Shown here one piece after another: positions 1 through 11,064 of a stretch of 64,000 nucleotides of DNA (positions are counted from its first letter, which is position 1; every line of letters starts with the position of its first letter). A program made the translations under genes and the position numbers. The stretch spans positions 338,688,502 to 338,752,501 of the forward strand of contig NC_081414.1 in NCBI RefSeq assembly GCF_030272615.1, read 5' to 3'. This DNA is from Cryptomeria japonica (taxonomy: Eukaryota; Streptophyta; Pinopsida; Cupressales; Cupressaceae). The notes below the pieces were generated by a model, which was not told the origin of the DNA, did not search any database, and saw only the letters and a list, made by a program, of their open reading frames with translations.

Positions 1-396
1 TAATTCACCTTGTATTTCTTCTTTTTCCACTTTACTCTCTTGAAGATGAGCAGTAAGGGCACTGATTTCTTGCTTCAGCTTGGAGATCTCATGATCTTTG
101 TCTTTTACTAGATCTTTAGATTTCCTTCGGTTCTCAAATTCTTGACACATTCTGATAGTCAATCCTTCCAGTTCCATTCTCAGGTTGGCATTAGTTTCAT
201 TCAGTTTTTCAACTTCTTCAACTAGGGCCTCCATGTTTGCTTCATCAAAAGAGCTATTTTTAGTAAGCTCCATTAGTTTCTTAGCATGCTCTCTTCTTTT
301 TGCCAAAGAGGCTTTATATTTGACTTTGAGTTCATCAAAGGCTTTCTCAATTTGAGTGAGACGATGAGTAAGTTCCCTCATAGTGTATTCCCCCAT
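1..396 (-). CDS. Coiled-coil gag-like ORF, partial
   Basis: Starts at the ATG at 396-394, about 40 bases from the primer site, and stays open to base 1 (about 132 codons visible). The product begins MGEYTMRELTHRLTQIEKAF and is almost wholly charged and helical, with Leu, Lys and Glu heptad-like spacing, Lys/Arg-rich stretches (AKRREHAKKL) and no recognisable enzyme domain. Position and composition match the first ORFs of the elements at 14848-15147 and 46045-46311. It is probably a structural (gag-like) protein, since coiled coils often drive multimerisation, but I recognise no family. The rest of the protein, perhaps with a zinc knuckle, would lie left of the window. Confidence 0.6.
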   Translation of the reverse strand, partial: MGEYTMRELTHRLTQIEKAFDELKVKYKASLAKRREHAKKLMELTKNSSFDEANMEALVEEVEKLNETNANLRMELEGLTIRMCQEFENRRKSKDLVKDKDHEISKLKQEISALTAHLQESKVEKEEIQGEL

Positions 397-432
397 ATCT
401 CCTTCCAAGTGGTTAGACTTATAGAAAGGTTG

Positions 433-444
433 TCTCTGATACCA
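433..444 (-). promoter_or_regulatory. Primer-binding site, initiator tRNA-Met type
   Basis: Read on the minus strand this is TGGTATCAGAGA, complementary to the 3' end of plant initiator tRNA-Met apart from the last base. It lies two bases inside the LTR, the normal position for the minus-strand primer of a copia-type element. Confidence 0.8.
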
Positions 445-446
445 AT

Positions 447-1560
447 TGATGAATACTAAGAGGGGGGGGGGGGTGAATTAGTATACCAAAAAATATTGAA
501 CTAAAACTCTTAAACAGTTTAGCAGTTAACTGGTATAATAGATTTACTAACAAACCGGTTAAGACAAATGCAAACCAAACAACAAATAAAGAATTAACCT
601 ACAAGAGCACAATCACCATAACACAGGAAGTTTTGACGTGGAAACCCAAATGGGAAAAACCATGGTGAGCAGAGACTCACAAGTAACTATCTGCAGAATA
701 GAAACCAGACAAGTTAAGGTCAGACTGTTTAAGGTCATACAATGTTCTTCACCAAAACAAATCCTGTTAGGAATCTAGATCTCTGTTAGGAGATAAGTCT
801 TGTTAAAGACTACCTTGTGAGAGGATTTCAGATTCACAGTTGTGAACCACCTTGTTAGAGGATTTACAAAGGCTTTCTTGGGCCTACCTAGTTAAGGGTT
901 TCAGACTTGTCGAAGATATGAGTAATCAACAAGTAGATGATCTAGATAATCACATAGTATGCTTGGTTAGATCCTTTATAGCTCATTGTTAATGCACATT
1001 TAGCATTACTTCAGTCTTCAATATCTCCACACTCTGTTTGTTCACATAGACCTAATCTTCTCTTCTATAATCGCACATACAAAACCCTCATCCACTAAAA
1101 CCCTAGACATGATGTCCTTATAAAGGAGTCTTATTTCATGTCGGTCCAATAGGATTACATTACAAGTTCCCAGGTTCAGTGCATCTAGACACAGTTGGTA
1201 ACACGACACAAAATCACTGCCAAAGTATCGGTGGACGATAAGTCATCACAGAAATACCGGTTGGTACAATTTACCGATTACCGGTTGTCAAAGTGAAGAC
1301 TGGAAAAATGTTAACTACCACTTTGTTCCTTCTTGCCATTTGATATTCTCGAACTGATTGAGGTCTTCATACCACTTGGGGTCTTCAGTCAGTTTGTGAC
1401 CGGTAAGCACCTTCTGCAAAACACCGATAGTCTAAAGACTATAATACATAATACCGGTTGGAATAATTACTGGTTGAGAATAACTCACACATAAAGAAAG
1501 CGATCACAAAACAAGTGTTTGTCTATCAATGACAATCAAAACATCATCAAAATGCCAACA
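447..1560 (-). repeat. 5' LTR of element A
   Basis: Bounded by TG at 447 and CA at 1560 as read on the plus strand. On the element's strand it starts TGTTGGCATTTTGATGATG and ends CTTAGTATTCATCA, followed after two bases by the tRNA-Met primer site. Near the 3' end of the LTR is a long C-tract (a G run at 461-473 on the plus strand) flanked by the arms ATACTAA (453-459) and TTAGTAT (478-484). Length is about 1.1 kb, close to the LTR at 44905-46027, which also begins TGTTGGCA-like and ends with CTCTTAGTATTCAT-like sequence. Confidence 0.8.
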
Positions 1561-2427
1561 ACTTATGGTGATTATGTTCGAGACTTGGTTGATTGGGATC
1601 ATTTCTTTAGTGTGTGTGGACCTAAATTGGGTCCCGATTTATCTAGGTTATAGACCATCTTAATGTAACGTGTGGATTGGACATCACTGTGTGTTTCAGG
1701 GATATCTTATGAGTTGGATATTATTTGTTTGGTCTCAGGACGACATGTTTTGTAATTATATAATTGTTTTATTGCCTGGTGGCCGACCTTATTGTTTATG
1801 GTCAACGATTTGTATATATATGATGTAAGATCTTATTGTAGATCATATGTGTAAGGGATATGGATATGTAAGAAGCAAATAATGAAATAATCATTCAGGA
1901 AGAGGATTTGGTTGATCATTGGTGATCGAGTTGGGTTTATGTAAGAGGACTTAGTCCTTCGGTATTGAGCTTAATCGAAATTATACTTAGGCATAGGAGA
2001 TGCTATCATTACAGTTCATTCTTTCTTCCAAATTGTAGTCTGGATTTTTATGTAGTCAGTAAGACTCCTTTTGTGATGAGAAGTGTGCTCTAGGTTGTTA
2101 GCCTTCCTGCAAGTGCAGGCCCCTCAATTGTAATCACATACTTAATTGCAGAAGTATTATCTGACTGTGGGTAGGCTTCCCACCATGGTTTTTATCTTTA
2201 CATAGTTTCCACATACAAATCTTGGTGTCATGTGGATGGTATTTATTCTCTAATTGTTTCTTGTGCTTAATTGGTACATCTGCTATTTTGGTAATTTTTT
2301 TATGCATTCCGGTATTGATCTTTTGGGTTCCGATATTAAAGTTTTAATTTCTTAAGGTTCTGGTAATATGAGACAACTAATTCAGCCCCCCTCTCAGTTG
2401 TCTTTCGGTTATTTGAACTGTCTAACA
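1561..2427 (+). repeat. 5' LTR of element B, left-truncated
   Basis: Matches the part of the 3' LTR from about 7215 to 8086, with many substitutions, so the insertion is old. A TATA-like TGTATATATATG lies at 1811-1822, a plausible core promoter. The LTR ends in TCTAACA at 2427. A hairpin AGACAACT (2371-2378) / AGTTGTCT (2396-2403) with a C-rich loop precedes the end. Confidence 0.85.
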
Positions 2428-2429
2428 AT

Positions 2430-2441
2430 TGGTATCAGAGC
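2430..2441 (+). promoter_or_regulatory. Primer-binding site, initiator tRNA-Met type
   Basis: TGGTATCAGAGC, a perfect 12-base match to the complement of the plant initiator tRNA-Met 3' end, two bases after the LTR. It fixes the 5' LTR end at 2427. Confidence 0.9.
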
Positions 2442-2484
2442 TCTGGTCCACTCTACATAAGCTTAACCACTTGAGGAAGATCCT

Positions 2485-3699
2485 ATGATGACTAATAGTT
2501 CAAGTTCATCTAGTTCATCTATTGCTATCTTTCAGAGAGATATTCCTAGGTTTGATGGAACAAATTATAGAGTATGGAAAATTTGGATGGAGACTCATTC
2601 GAGATCTCTTAGCAAGGAAATTTGGGAAATCACAAAGAATGGTGTTACTCCTTTCAATCCAGTATCTGGCAATCCTCCTTCAGAAAAATTGGATAAGGAG
2701 CTTGAGAATTATTGTAGAGCAAGAGAAGCCCTGTTGTGTGCACTTTCTAATCAACAAATAATGGGATTAACTAACAAATCATCAGCAAAGGCTATATGGG
2801 ACAATTTGGAGTCTATAAATGAAGGTGACCCTACTCTTAAGATTGCTAAACTTGATGGTTACTGAGTGAGATATGAAATCTTGAAGATGGAAGAAGATGA
2901 AAGGATTACTACATTCATGGAAAGGGTAAATGATATTGTTATGGGAATTCAATGTTGTGGTGGATCTCTGAGTGAAGATGAAATTGTTTCTAAAGTTATG
3001 AGAGCTTTACTATTGGCTTATAAGATGAAGGCTACTATAATTAATGAATTGAGAAAAATGGATAATACCTTTGTCAATAGAGATACCTTGGTTGGGAAAT
3101 TATCTTCTTTTGAGCTTGAAGAATTAGGACCTTCTAGAGTTGTGAAGTCTGAACTTGTTTTTCATGCATCTACATCATCAACCGACAAGCAAGATTGGAA
3201 AGCTTTGTATGCAAAGGAATTGGATGATATAAAGAGAGAAGATGAATATTTTGAGCAACTTGAAGCCCTGTTTTCTAGAAGAGTACCTAAAGGACCAGTA
3301 GGAAGTAAGTATGAAAGAAAACCACCTTTTAAATGTTTTGCATGTAATAAGATAGGTCATTTTGCATCTATATGTCTTGAAAGGAATTCAAGATTTGAAG
3401 AGAGAGCTAGAAGATATTTTAAGCCTAACCCTGAATATCTAAACAAGTGTAAGTACATGAAAAATAGTGATAAATCATGCTACATTGCGGATGAGAAAGG
3501 TGTGACTAATTCTAATGATGAACCGACACAAGACTCTGCTAGTTGTTCCAGCAATGGAAAGGAATGGGTGTTTCTAGCTATCAAGGAAGATGATATGGCA
3601 CTCAAAGAGAATATACGTGAAGAGAAGGCCCTAGCTTCTAAAGTTGAAGATAAGGGTGAACAGGTAAATTTACAGTGGATGTTCACATCATATGACTAG
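2485..3699 (+). pseudogene. copia gag (nucleocapsid with zinc knuckle), broken
   Basis: ATG at 2485, 44 bases after the primer site. The N-terminus has the usual copia gag signature (FDGTNYRVWKIWMETH) and downstream a CCHC zinc knuckle CFACNKIGHFASIC (about residues 285-298 counted from 2485), which binds genomic RNA during packaging. One in-frame TGA at 2863-2865 splits the frame; reading continues in the same frame to 3699. Near 3670 the frame shifts, because the protease start (HHMT motif) lies in the frame that opens at 3692. Family gags are single ORFs fused to pol, so the stop and the frameshift are decay. Confidence 0.85.
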
Positions 3700-4891
3700 A
3701 GATAAAAGGAATTTTCTATCTTTGCAAGAATTTGATGGCGGTTTGGTTAGATTTGGAGATGACAAAACATGCATGATCAAAGGAAAAGAAACTATATCAT
3801 TAGATGGTAAGAAAAATATTGATAATATTTATTATGTTGAAGGTTTAAGGCATAATATTTTGAGTGTAGGACAATTGATGGATAAGGGATTTCAATTACA
3901 ATTCAAGGATGACAAATACAAAATCATTAATAGATCTGGATTGGAGATTGCAACCAATACTCAAACAAAAGGTAATATATTTCATTTGAATTCCTGTGAG
4001 AAGACATGTTTGATTGCACAAATTTATGAGAGTTGGCTATGGCATAAAAGGCTATGTCATTTGAATTTTGATTGCATGGTTAAGATCAATTCAACTAAGG
4101 CAGTTAGAGATATACCTAACATTGTGAAGCCCTATAATCCGGTATGTAAGGAATGCCAAATGGGAAAATAGGTCAAAACCTCTTTTAAGAGTATATAAGA
4201 CAAATCTAATGATGTTCTTGATCTTATTCATAACGATTTATGTGGCCCTGCTAGAATTAAAATCTTTCAAGGTGATGGATATTTTATGCTAATCATTGAT
4301 TATTATTCTAGAATGATGCAGATTAATTTTCTAAGGGAGAAATCTGAGGCTTTTGAAAAGTTTAAAATCTTTAAAGCTAAAGTTGAAACTGAGACAAGAT
4401 TGAAGATTAAGTGTTTAAGGTTAGATCATGGTGGAGAATTCACATCCAGTGAGTTTAATAACTTTTGTGAGAAGCATAGTATAAGGAGACAATTTTCTGC
4501 TCCCCGGACACCTCAACAGAATGGAGTTGTGGAAAGGAAGAATAGAACTATCTTGGATGTTTCTATAACAATGATGATGGAAGACAATCTACCTCATATC
4601 TAATAGAGAGAAGCAATGCGCACAACTGTTTATACATTTAACAGAGTAGATATCAAAGGAGAAACTGGTAAGACGCCTTATGAATTATGGTTTGGAAATA
4701 AACCTACAGTTAAGTATTTCAGAATCTTTGGTAGTAAATGTTATATCATGAGAGATGATATCATTGGAAAATTTGATACTAGATGTGATGAAGGAATATT
4801 TCTTGGTTATTCTAATGAAAGCAAAGCATATAGATGTTATAATAAGATATTGCAGAGAATTGTGGAGAACCCTAATGTCAAGGTGGATTAG
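3692..4891 (+). pseudogene. copia protease end and integrase, broken
   Basis: One frame with stops at 4169, 4196, 4601, 4604 and 4889. It begins just after the protease start (MTRDKRNF follows the SHH motif in relatives), passes through the pre-integrase zinc region (HKRLCHLNFDCM and CKECQMGK, an HHCC finger) and the integrase core. Visible core motifs are IIDYYSRM (first catalytic Asp), LDHGGEFTS (second Asp) and PQQNGVVERKNR (Glu). The C-terminal GKTPYELWFGNKP block is typical of copia integrase. All three catalytic residues are present, but the stops make it non-functional. Confidence 0.85.
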
Positions 4892-5032
4892 CTAAATAAA
4901 AGTCAAATAAGAGTTTATGAGCAAGAACTGGCAGTGGAAATGATCATAACTGAACCAGTAACACCTTTACTGGAACAAAATGTTGAACTAGTTACTCTGG
5001 CAGCATCATAAAATTTAACAGTAACTAAAGAA

Positions 5033-6524
5033 TTGGGAAGAGGAATAGAGAGTAAGAAGACTCCTAGGTATGTAAGGATGAATCATTTAGAATATCAGAT
5101 CATTGGGGATAAGAACAATAGAGTGATGACAAGAATAAGATTGGCAACTAACGAGGTATGTTTAATCTCTCAAGTTGAACCGATATCAGTAATTGAAGCA
5201 TGTAAAGATGAATGTTGGATGAAAGCTATGGAAGAAGAATAACACATGGACTTTAGTTCCCCAGCCTAAAAATAAAATGTTATTGGACCTAAATAGGTTT
5301 TTAGGAATAAATTAAATGAAGATGGACAAGTTGTAAGGAATAAAGGTAGATTGGTTTGTAAAGAATATTCTCAGAAGGAAGGAATTGATTATGGTGAAAC
5401 TTTTGCACCTATAGCTAGGATTGAAGCTGTAAGATTATTTCTTGCCTATGTTGTAGATAAAAACTACAAGGTTTATTGAATGGATGTTAAGTGTGCCTTT
5501 CTAAATTGGGATCTTGATGAGGAAGTTTATATTGAGAAACCTGATGGTTTTTCACTTTCAAATGATAAAAACATGGTTTGCAGGTTAAAGAAAGCTTTAT
5601 ATGGATTGAAACACGCACCTAGAGCTTGGTATGCAAGGTTAGATAAATATATTTTGAAGCTTGATTTCACTAAAGGTAATGTTGATTGTAATCTATATTA
5701 TAAATTCATTGATGATGATATACTGATTATTGATGTTTTTGTTGATGACATCATTTTTGGAGGTGAAGATAAGTTTTGCATGGAATTTTCTAACAATATG
5801 GAGAAAGAATTTGAAATGTCTATGATTGGGGAAATGCAAATTTTCTTAGGTTTGCAGATTACTCAGACTAATAAAGTTATTTTCATCTGTCAAACTAAGT
5901 ATGCTAGGGAGATGCTGAAGAAATTTGGTATGGAAGATTCTACACCGGTAAGTAATCCTATGGTTACAAGTGACAAATTGACAAGGAAAGATGAATCTGT
6001 ACCGGTAAATCCTACAATATACAAGTCTATGATTGGAGGTCTGCTATATTTGACTCAGACTAAGCCTAATATAATGAATGTTGTTTGCATTGCATCAAGA
6101 TATCAAATTGATCCTAGAGAAAATCATGAGTGTGGTGAAGATAATTTTTAGATACTTGCAAAGTACATCTGAATATGGTTTATGGTACCCTAAGGGTGAT
6201 GAATTTACTAACTATACACAAGTTCTATGGATGAAGCAAATGTTGAAGGACATAAAACTGCATTGCATTGGACTGGTAGTCATTCACTGTGATAAATCTG
6301 TTGCTAGGGACATATCAAAGAATCCATTATTTGACTCTAAGACAAAGTACATATCTATCAAGCATAACTTTTTGAAGGAAAAGGTGGAAGAAAATGAGGT
6401 TAGACTAGTTTATGTGAACGCTAAAGAGAAGATTGTAGATATTTTCAATAAGTCTTTTCCTAAAGAATCATTTGAATACCTTAGAGTCAGATTAGGGGTT
6501 TTTTCCCCTCCCACAGAGAATTGA
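5033..6524 (+). pseudogene. copia reverse transcriptase and RNase H, broken
   Basis: Linker and RT N-terminus run from 5033 (stops at 5240 and several to 5480; EGIDYGETFAPIARIEAVR is readable at about 5383-5440), then the RT core at 5480-6151 with MDVKCAFLN, LYGLKHAPRAWY and the FVDDI catalytic box. Near 6120 a frameshift moves reading to the frame open at 6078-6524. There RNase H is internally deleted: YLQSTSEYGLWYPKGDEF joins directly to TNYTQVLWMKQ. The related element at 51464-58162 has about 57 residues between these blocks, including TDANWAGD and LSTIELEY, which carry catalytic acids. The end (FNKSFPKESFEYLR) is normal. Confidence 0.85.
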
Positions 6525-6848
6525 TTGATGCTATTTGGCATCAGTCTGGTATGCATTATTAGAGATATTATTCATTTTGGATTGATGTGGTGATTCTACT
6601 GCTCAGGGGGAGTAGTTAGTTTTTTGATTCAGTGGTTTATGTTTTTTCTTTGATATTTTTGTCATATTTTTGGCATTGATGTCAAAGGGGGAGATATATT
6701 CATGTGAAAAACTTAAGGGATATATACATTAGTGGGAGAAATTTCAAAACTTCATTGATATATTCTTTTGTGGGAGATTTGTTTAGCATTTCTTGGGACT
6801 TGGATGTTTTTCACATCTAGTGTTGCCATCAATGCCAAAGGAGGATAT
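6525..6848 (+). promoter_or_regulatory. 3' non-coding region with polypurine tracts
   Basis: After the pol stop the region is non-coding and holds several purine runs: GCTCAGGGGGAG near 6602, TGTCAAAGGGGGAGATAT near 6677 and the final AAAGGAGGATAT at 6837-6848, directly before the 3' LTR. The last is the expected polypurine tract that primes plus-strand synthesis; the earlier ones may be extra copies. The same three-part arrangement recurs, reversed, in elements C (9136-9320) and J (52526-52830). Confidence 0.7.
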
Positions 6849-8086
6849 TGTTAGCCATTTGGAGCAATTGATTATGTGTTGCATTGATGTTTTGTCATTG
6901 ATGTCAACACTAGTTGTTTTGGTTGCTTTACCGGTATCCTTTTGGTCCTGATAGGTTGTTTGGTTTTTGGTTGGATTAGATCATGATGATCCAGTATGCT
7001 CTGGTATGTTTTCGCTTTTGTCTTTTGCTTAGATATTCTATTAATGCTACTTAGATTCATGTTCAGTTAGTTGGTTTTGATCTGGTAATTAGATACTATC
7101 ATATATGCTGGTAAGCTTGGTTTGTTGTTTCGGTGAGGGTTTCACTGATAGGTCTTTGATGAAGATCTTTGATGTTATGCATAAGTGGTGTTGGTGTGGC
7201 TTCTAGTAGAGATTCAAGATGCTGATAGTGATCATGTTCAAGACTTATTTGATTGGGATCATTTCTTTAGCATGTGTGGACCTGAATTGGGTCCTGGTTT
7301 ATCTAGGTTATGGATTGGCTTAATGTAACATGTGGATTGGACTTCTCGATGCGTTTCTGGGATGTCTTATGGGTTAGATATTATTTGTTTGGTCTTAGGA
7401 TGATGTGTTTTGTAATTATGTAATTGTTTTATTGTCTAGTGGCCGATCTTATTGTTTTTGGTCGAGGGTTTATATATATATGATGTAAGATCTCATTCTA
7501 GATCATGTTTGTAAGGGATATGGATATGTAATGAGAAAATAATGTAATAATCATTTAGGAAGAGGATTTGGTCGATCATTGGTGATCAAGTTGGGTTTAT
7601 GTAAGAGGATTTAGTTCTCCAGTATTGAGCTTAACCGGAACTGTACTCAAGCATAGGAGATGTTATCATTGCAGTTCATTCTTTCTTTTGGATTGTAGTT
7701 TGGATTTTATGTAGTCAGTGAGGCTCCTTTTGTGACGAGCAATGTGCTCTAGGACGTTGGCCTTCCTACAAGTGTAGGCCCGTCAATTGTAATCACATAC
7801 TTATTTCAGTAGCATTATCTAACTGTGGGTAGGCTTCCAACTATGGTTTTTCCCTTTATCGGGTTTTCCACGTACAAATCTTGGTGTCAAGTGAATGGTA
7901 TTTATTCTCTAATTGTTGCTTGTTCTTAATTGGTATATTTGCTATTTTGGTAATTGGTTTATGCATTCCGGTATTGATCTTTTGGGTTTTGGTATTAAAG
8001 TTTTAATTTCTGAAGGTTTTGGTAATCTGAGACAACTAATTCACCCCCCCTCTCAATTGTCTTCCAGTTATTTGAACTGTCTAACA
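6849..8086 (+). repeat. 3' LTR of element B
   Basis: Starts TGTTAGCCATTTGG directly after the polypurine tract and ends GTCTAACA at 8086 (1238 bp). TATA-like TTTATATATATATG lies near 7470. C-tract hairpin arms: AGACAA (8030-8035) and TTGTCT (8057-8062). The solo LTR at 25157-26373 is the same family. Confidence 0.9.
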
Positions 8087-8231
8087 ACATGGCTATCTAG
8101 CGTGTCGCTACCCATGCCAGCAAAATTTATCCTTATTTTCCCTATCGTGTGGTTATCCATGCCCACATATCACGCCCTATCATATGGCCATCTAGCATAA
8201 CACATCTTGCTACCCATACTGATATATCTTA
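8087..8231. other. Short spacer with imperfect internal repeats
   Basis: 145 bp between two elements. Similar phrases recur in it (GGCTATCTAGCGTG and GGCCATCTAGCATA; GCTACCCATGCC and GCTACCCATACT), suggesting an imperfect tandem duplication. It continues beyond element C at 15958. No gene seen. Confidence 0.5.
8227..8231. repeat. Target-site duplication TCTTA, left copy (element C)
   Basis: Identical to 15958-15962. The five-base size fits LTR retrotransposon integrase. Confidence 0.85.
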
Positions 8232-9135
8232 TGTTGGGATCCAAGAACACTAAGAGGGGGGGGGGCAAATTAGTGTTCTACTAGTATGATAAGATTTTAT
8301 CCTTTTATACCATAGACATATAAACTAGTAAAAAAATAAACATATAACTTTAAGCAAATAAACCATCCACATAAATGAACACCATAACACAGAGAATTTA
8401 TACGTAGAAAACCTTAAAGAGGAAAAAGCACAGTGGGATTTGTGACCCACAATATCAGCTCACTGGCCATATGAAATGATATTACATATAATGGGGGCCT
8501 GCACATGTAGGAAGGCACATTGCCTAGAGCATACTGCTCATCACTAAAGAGTCTCACTGACTACAAGTTTCTGTTGAAGTAAAACATTGAAAATGAACTC
8601 ACAAAATGCATCTGCTATGCCAAATAGAGTTTTGATTCTAGCTCTGCTCTGTATCGCTTCATAAACCCTGAACACTACTACCAATATCTCTTCTCCTCCA
8701 AGAATTCTTTCCAAACTATCTACAGATCATTGCATGATATAACATTCACATACAAAAGATCTACATACATACACGTCACATTATACAGTTCTGCTATATT
8801 CTCCTATGTCACATCTTTTCATACCCTACAAAATGACCTAGCAGGCTGACCTATATACCCATTAAAAATAATATGCCTTATGTCGGCTTACAATACATTA
8901 CAAAAGATATTCAATGTCGGCCTTGACAATAATTAAAAAATGATTTTCTAAATAAATCTTCCTTGATGTCGGCTTCCTTGAAGTACTAATGCCAATGCTA
9001 GTGCTGATATAATCCTGGATACTCTAATGCCAGTGTTTGCCAGTAAATTCCTCCTAATCCCGGTATATGACTTCCATCTGATCTTGTTGCCATCAATGAC
9101 AAAAAAATGAATCTGATGAGTGTCAATTGCTAACA
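8232..9135 (-). repeat. 3' LTR of element C
   Basis: Read on the plus strand it runs from TGTTGGGATCC to GCTAACA (904 bp). Perfect 10-bp hairpin AGAACACTAA (8244-8253) / TTAGTGTTCT (8269-8278) with a G-run loop (C-run on the element strand). It contains about 75 bp near its right end that are missing from the other LTR. Confidence 0.88.
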
Positions 9136-10630
9136 ATCTCTCCCTTTGGCATTGACGGCAACACTCATCTGAAAAATGGATTCCCTACCAGTTCAACTGA
9201 AATATGCTCCCCCTGAGCAATACACTCCTTATGATATTTTGATGTCCTTCCCATATGTTCTTGTCTGATATTTTTCTAATATTTTTCACATATATACACT
9301 CCCCCTTTGGCATCAATGACAAAGACTAGTGAAAGAATTGAAAGAATTCATAACTAAAGAGTGAATAAATACTATTTGTTTTACTGGAGCTTGACTAACT
9401 TCAAAATTTTCAGGTAAGCCTTGTCTAGAAACTATAGGTATGTGTCCTAGCTAGTTTTGAAAGTATTAACTATGGATTCTAGTCCACTTAGTAAGCGTGC
9501 CAACATTTCCTTGGTGTGAGTTTAGCAATCATGTCCATACACTCTTTTATGTACACCCAGTGAATCTGATCTGGGACTCACCAATCCCCCCCTAGCAGGC
9601 TGACCTATATACCCATTAAAAATAATATGCCTTATGTCGGCTTACAATACATTACAAAAGATATTCAATGTCGGCCTTGACAATAATTAAAAAATGATTT
9701 TCTAAATAAATCTTCCTTGATGTCGGCTTCCTTGAAGTACTAATGCCAATGCTAGTGCTGATATAATCCTGGATACTCTAATGCCAGTGTTTGCCAGTAA
9801 ATTCCTCCTAATCCCGGTATATGACTTCCATCTGATCTTGTTGCCATCAATGACAAAAAAATGAATCTGATGAGTGTCAATTGCTAACAATCTCTCCCTT
9901 TGGCATTGACGGCAACACTCATCTGAAAAATGGATTCCCTACCAGTTCAACTGAAATATGCTCCCCCTGAGCAATACACTCCTTATGATATTTTGATGTC
10001 CTTCCCATATGTTCTTGTCTGATATTTTTCTAATATTTTTCACATATATACACTCCCCCTTTGGCATCAATGACAAAGACTAGTGAAAGAATTGAAAGAA
10101 TTCATAACTAAAGAGTGAATAAATACTATTTGTTTTACTGGAGCTTGACTAACTTCAAAATTTTCAGGTAAGCCTTGTCTAGAAACTATAGGTATGTGTC
10201 CTAGCTAGTTTTGAAAGTATTAACTATGGATTCTAGTCCACTTAGTAAGCGTGCCAACATTTCCTTGGTGTGAGTTTAGCAATCATGTCCATACACTCTT
10301 TTATGTACACCCAGTGAATCTGATCTGGGACTCACATATATACACTCCCCCTTTGGCATCAATGACAAAGACTAGTGAAAGAATTGAAAGAATTCATAAC
10401 TAAAGAGTGAATAAATACTATTTGTTTTACTGGAGCTTGACTAACTTCAAAATTTTCAGGTAAGCCTTGTCTAGAAACTATAGGTATGTGTCCTAGCTAG
10501 TTTTGAAAGTATTAACTATGGATTCTAGTCCACATAGTAAGCGTGCCAACATTTCCTTGGTGTGAGTTTAGCAATCATGTCCATACACTCTTTTATGTAC
10601 ACCTAGTGAATCTGATCTGGGACTCACCAA
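8838..10630. repeat. 754-bp tandem duplication spanning LTR and polypurine tract
   Basis: Bases about 8838-9591 recur at about 9592-10345 with, as far as I can read, no differences. A third partial copy (about 10334-10630) carries small differences (CACATAG for CACTTAG; CACCTAG for CACCCAG) and joins the original downstream sequence. The unit holds the last 298 bp of the LTR, the polypurine tract and about 450 bp of 3' non-coding DNA. The second junction has CAC microhomology (GGGACTCAC / TTTTTCACATATA); the first has extra Cs. The 62-codon open frames at 8948-9136 and 9702-9890 are simply this repeat and not genes. Confidence 0.85.
9136..9152 (-). promoter_or_regulatory. Polypurine tract of element C
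   Basis: Minus strand ATGCCAAAGGGAGAGAT immediately before the 3' LTR. It is near-identical in form to the tract of the copia at 6833-6848 (ATGCCAAAGGAGGATAT). A duplicated copy lies at about 9890-9906. Confidence 0.8.
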
Positions 10631-11064
10631 TCCTCTAAGACTCCTTTCTCTCCTAATGATTTTATCTCTCTCCTTCTCAAAAGAAAAAAATTGGTTCTCC
10701 AAGGACCAAATTTGTCCATCAACAAATGTTGTCAGTGCGGTTAATCTAGCAAAAGAATTTGCAATATTTGCAACCTTAACATGTAATTCCTTTAATCTGC
10801 TATCTACATTTGCTGTAAGAATTTCTATGTTACAATAGACCCTATAGATATTTGTACATTATTCCAAACAATTCTCAATAAAAATGAGTTTAGCTTCAAT
10901 TTTATTTTCTCTATTTCAATGATCTTGTCAAATGCGGATTTCTTAGCCATAGTAAATCTTTCTAATGCCTGCCGGTTTGATATCTACTACGGTGATTAAA
11001 AATTGTTAGATATGTACTCAGTTAATACTTTAAGCTTGCTGGAAGGGCTTGCTTCATTCTCAAT

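Larger units (their letters stand above)
1..1560 (-). mobile_element. Coiled-coil LTR retrotransposon, 5' part (element A)
   Basis: Minus-strand element cut by the left window edge. It shows a 5' LTR at 447-1560, a primer-binding site at 433-444 and the beginning of an internal coding region running to base 1. It sits inside the 5' LTR of the copia element that continues at 1561, because the sequence from 1561 matches the interior (from about 7215) of that element's 3' LTR. It is therefore younger than the copia. The other end and the second target-site copy lie outside the window. Whether it carries pol cannot be seen; its first ORF resembles those of the pol-less elements at 8232-15957 and 44905-46340. 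Confidence 0.75.
1561..8086 (+). mobile_element. Ty1/copia retrotransposon, degraded (element B)
   Basis: Order: truncated 5' LTR (1561-2427), tRNA-Met primer site (2430), gag, protease, integrase, reverse transcriptase, RNase H, polypurine tract (6837-6848), 3' LTR (6849-8086). The copia order (integrase before RT) is clear. Coding regions have many in-frame stops, at least two frameshifts and a deletion in RNase H, so the copy is dead. The left part of the 5' LTR is displaced by element A. The pre-integrase region (GGLVRF and LRHNILSVGQL motifs) is reminiscent of SIRE-type copia, but I cannot place the lineage firmly. Confidence 0.9.

Noticed and set aside
461-473. Long G runs (also near 8255, 15151 and 51489) as sequencing errors
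   Set aside because: They occur at the same place in the C-tract loop of every copia-type LTR, so they are real features, though exact lengths may be unreliable.
2430-2441. Partial tRNA-Met gene
   Set aside because: Only the 12-base primer complement is present directly after an LTR.
8948-9136. Identical 62-codon ORFs at 8948-9136 and 9702-9890
   Set aside because: Explained by the 754-bp duplication; the sequence is LTR end.
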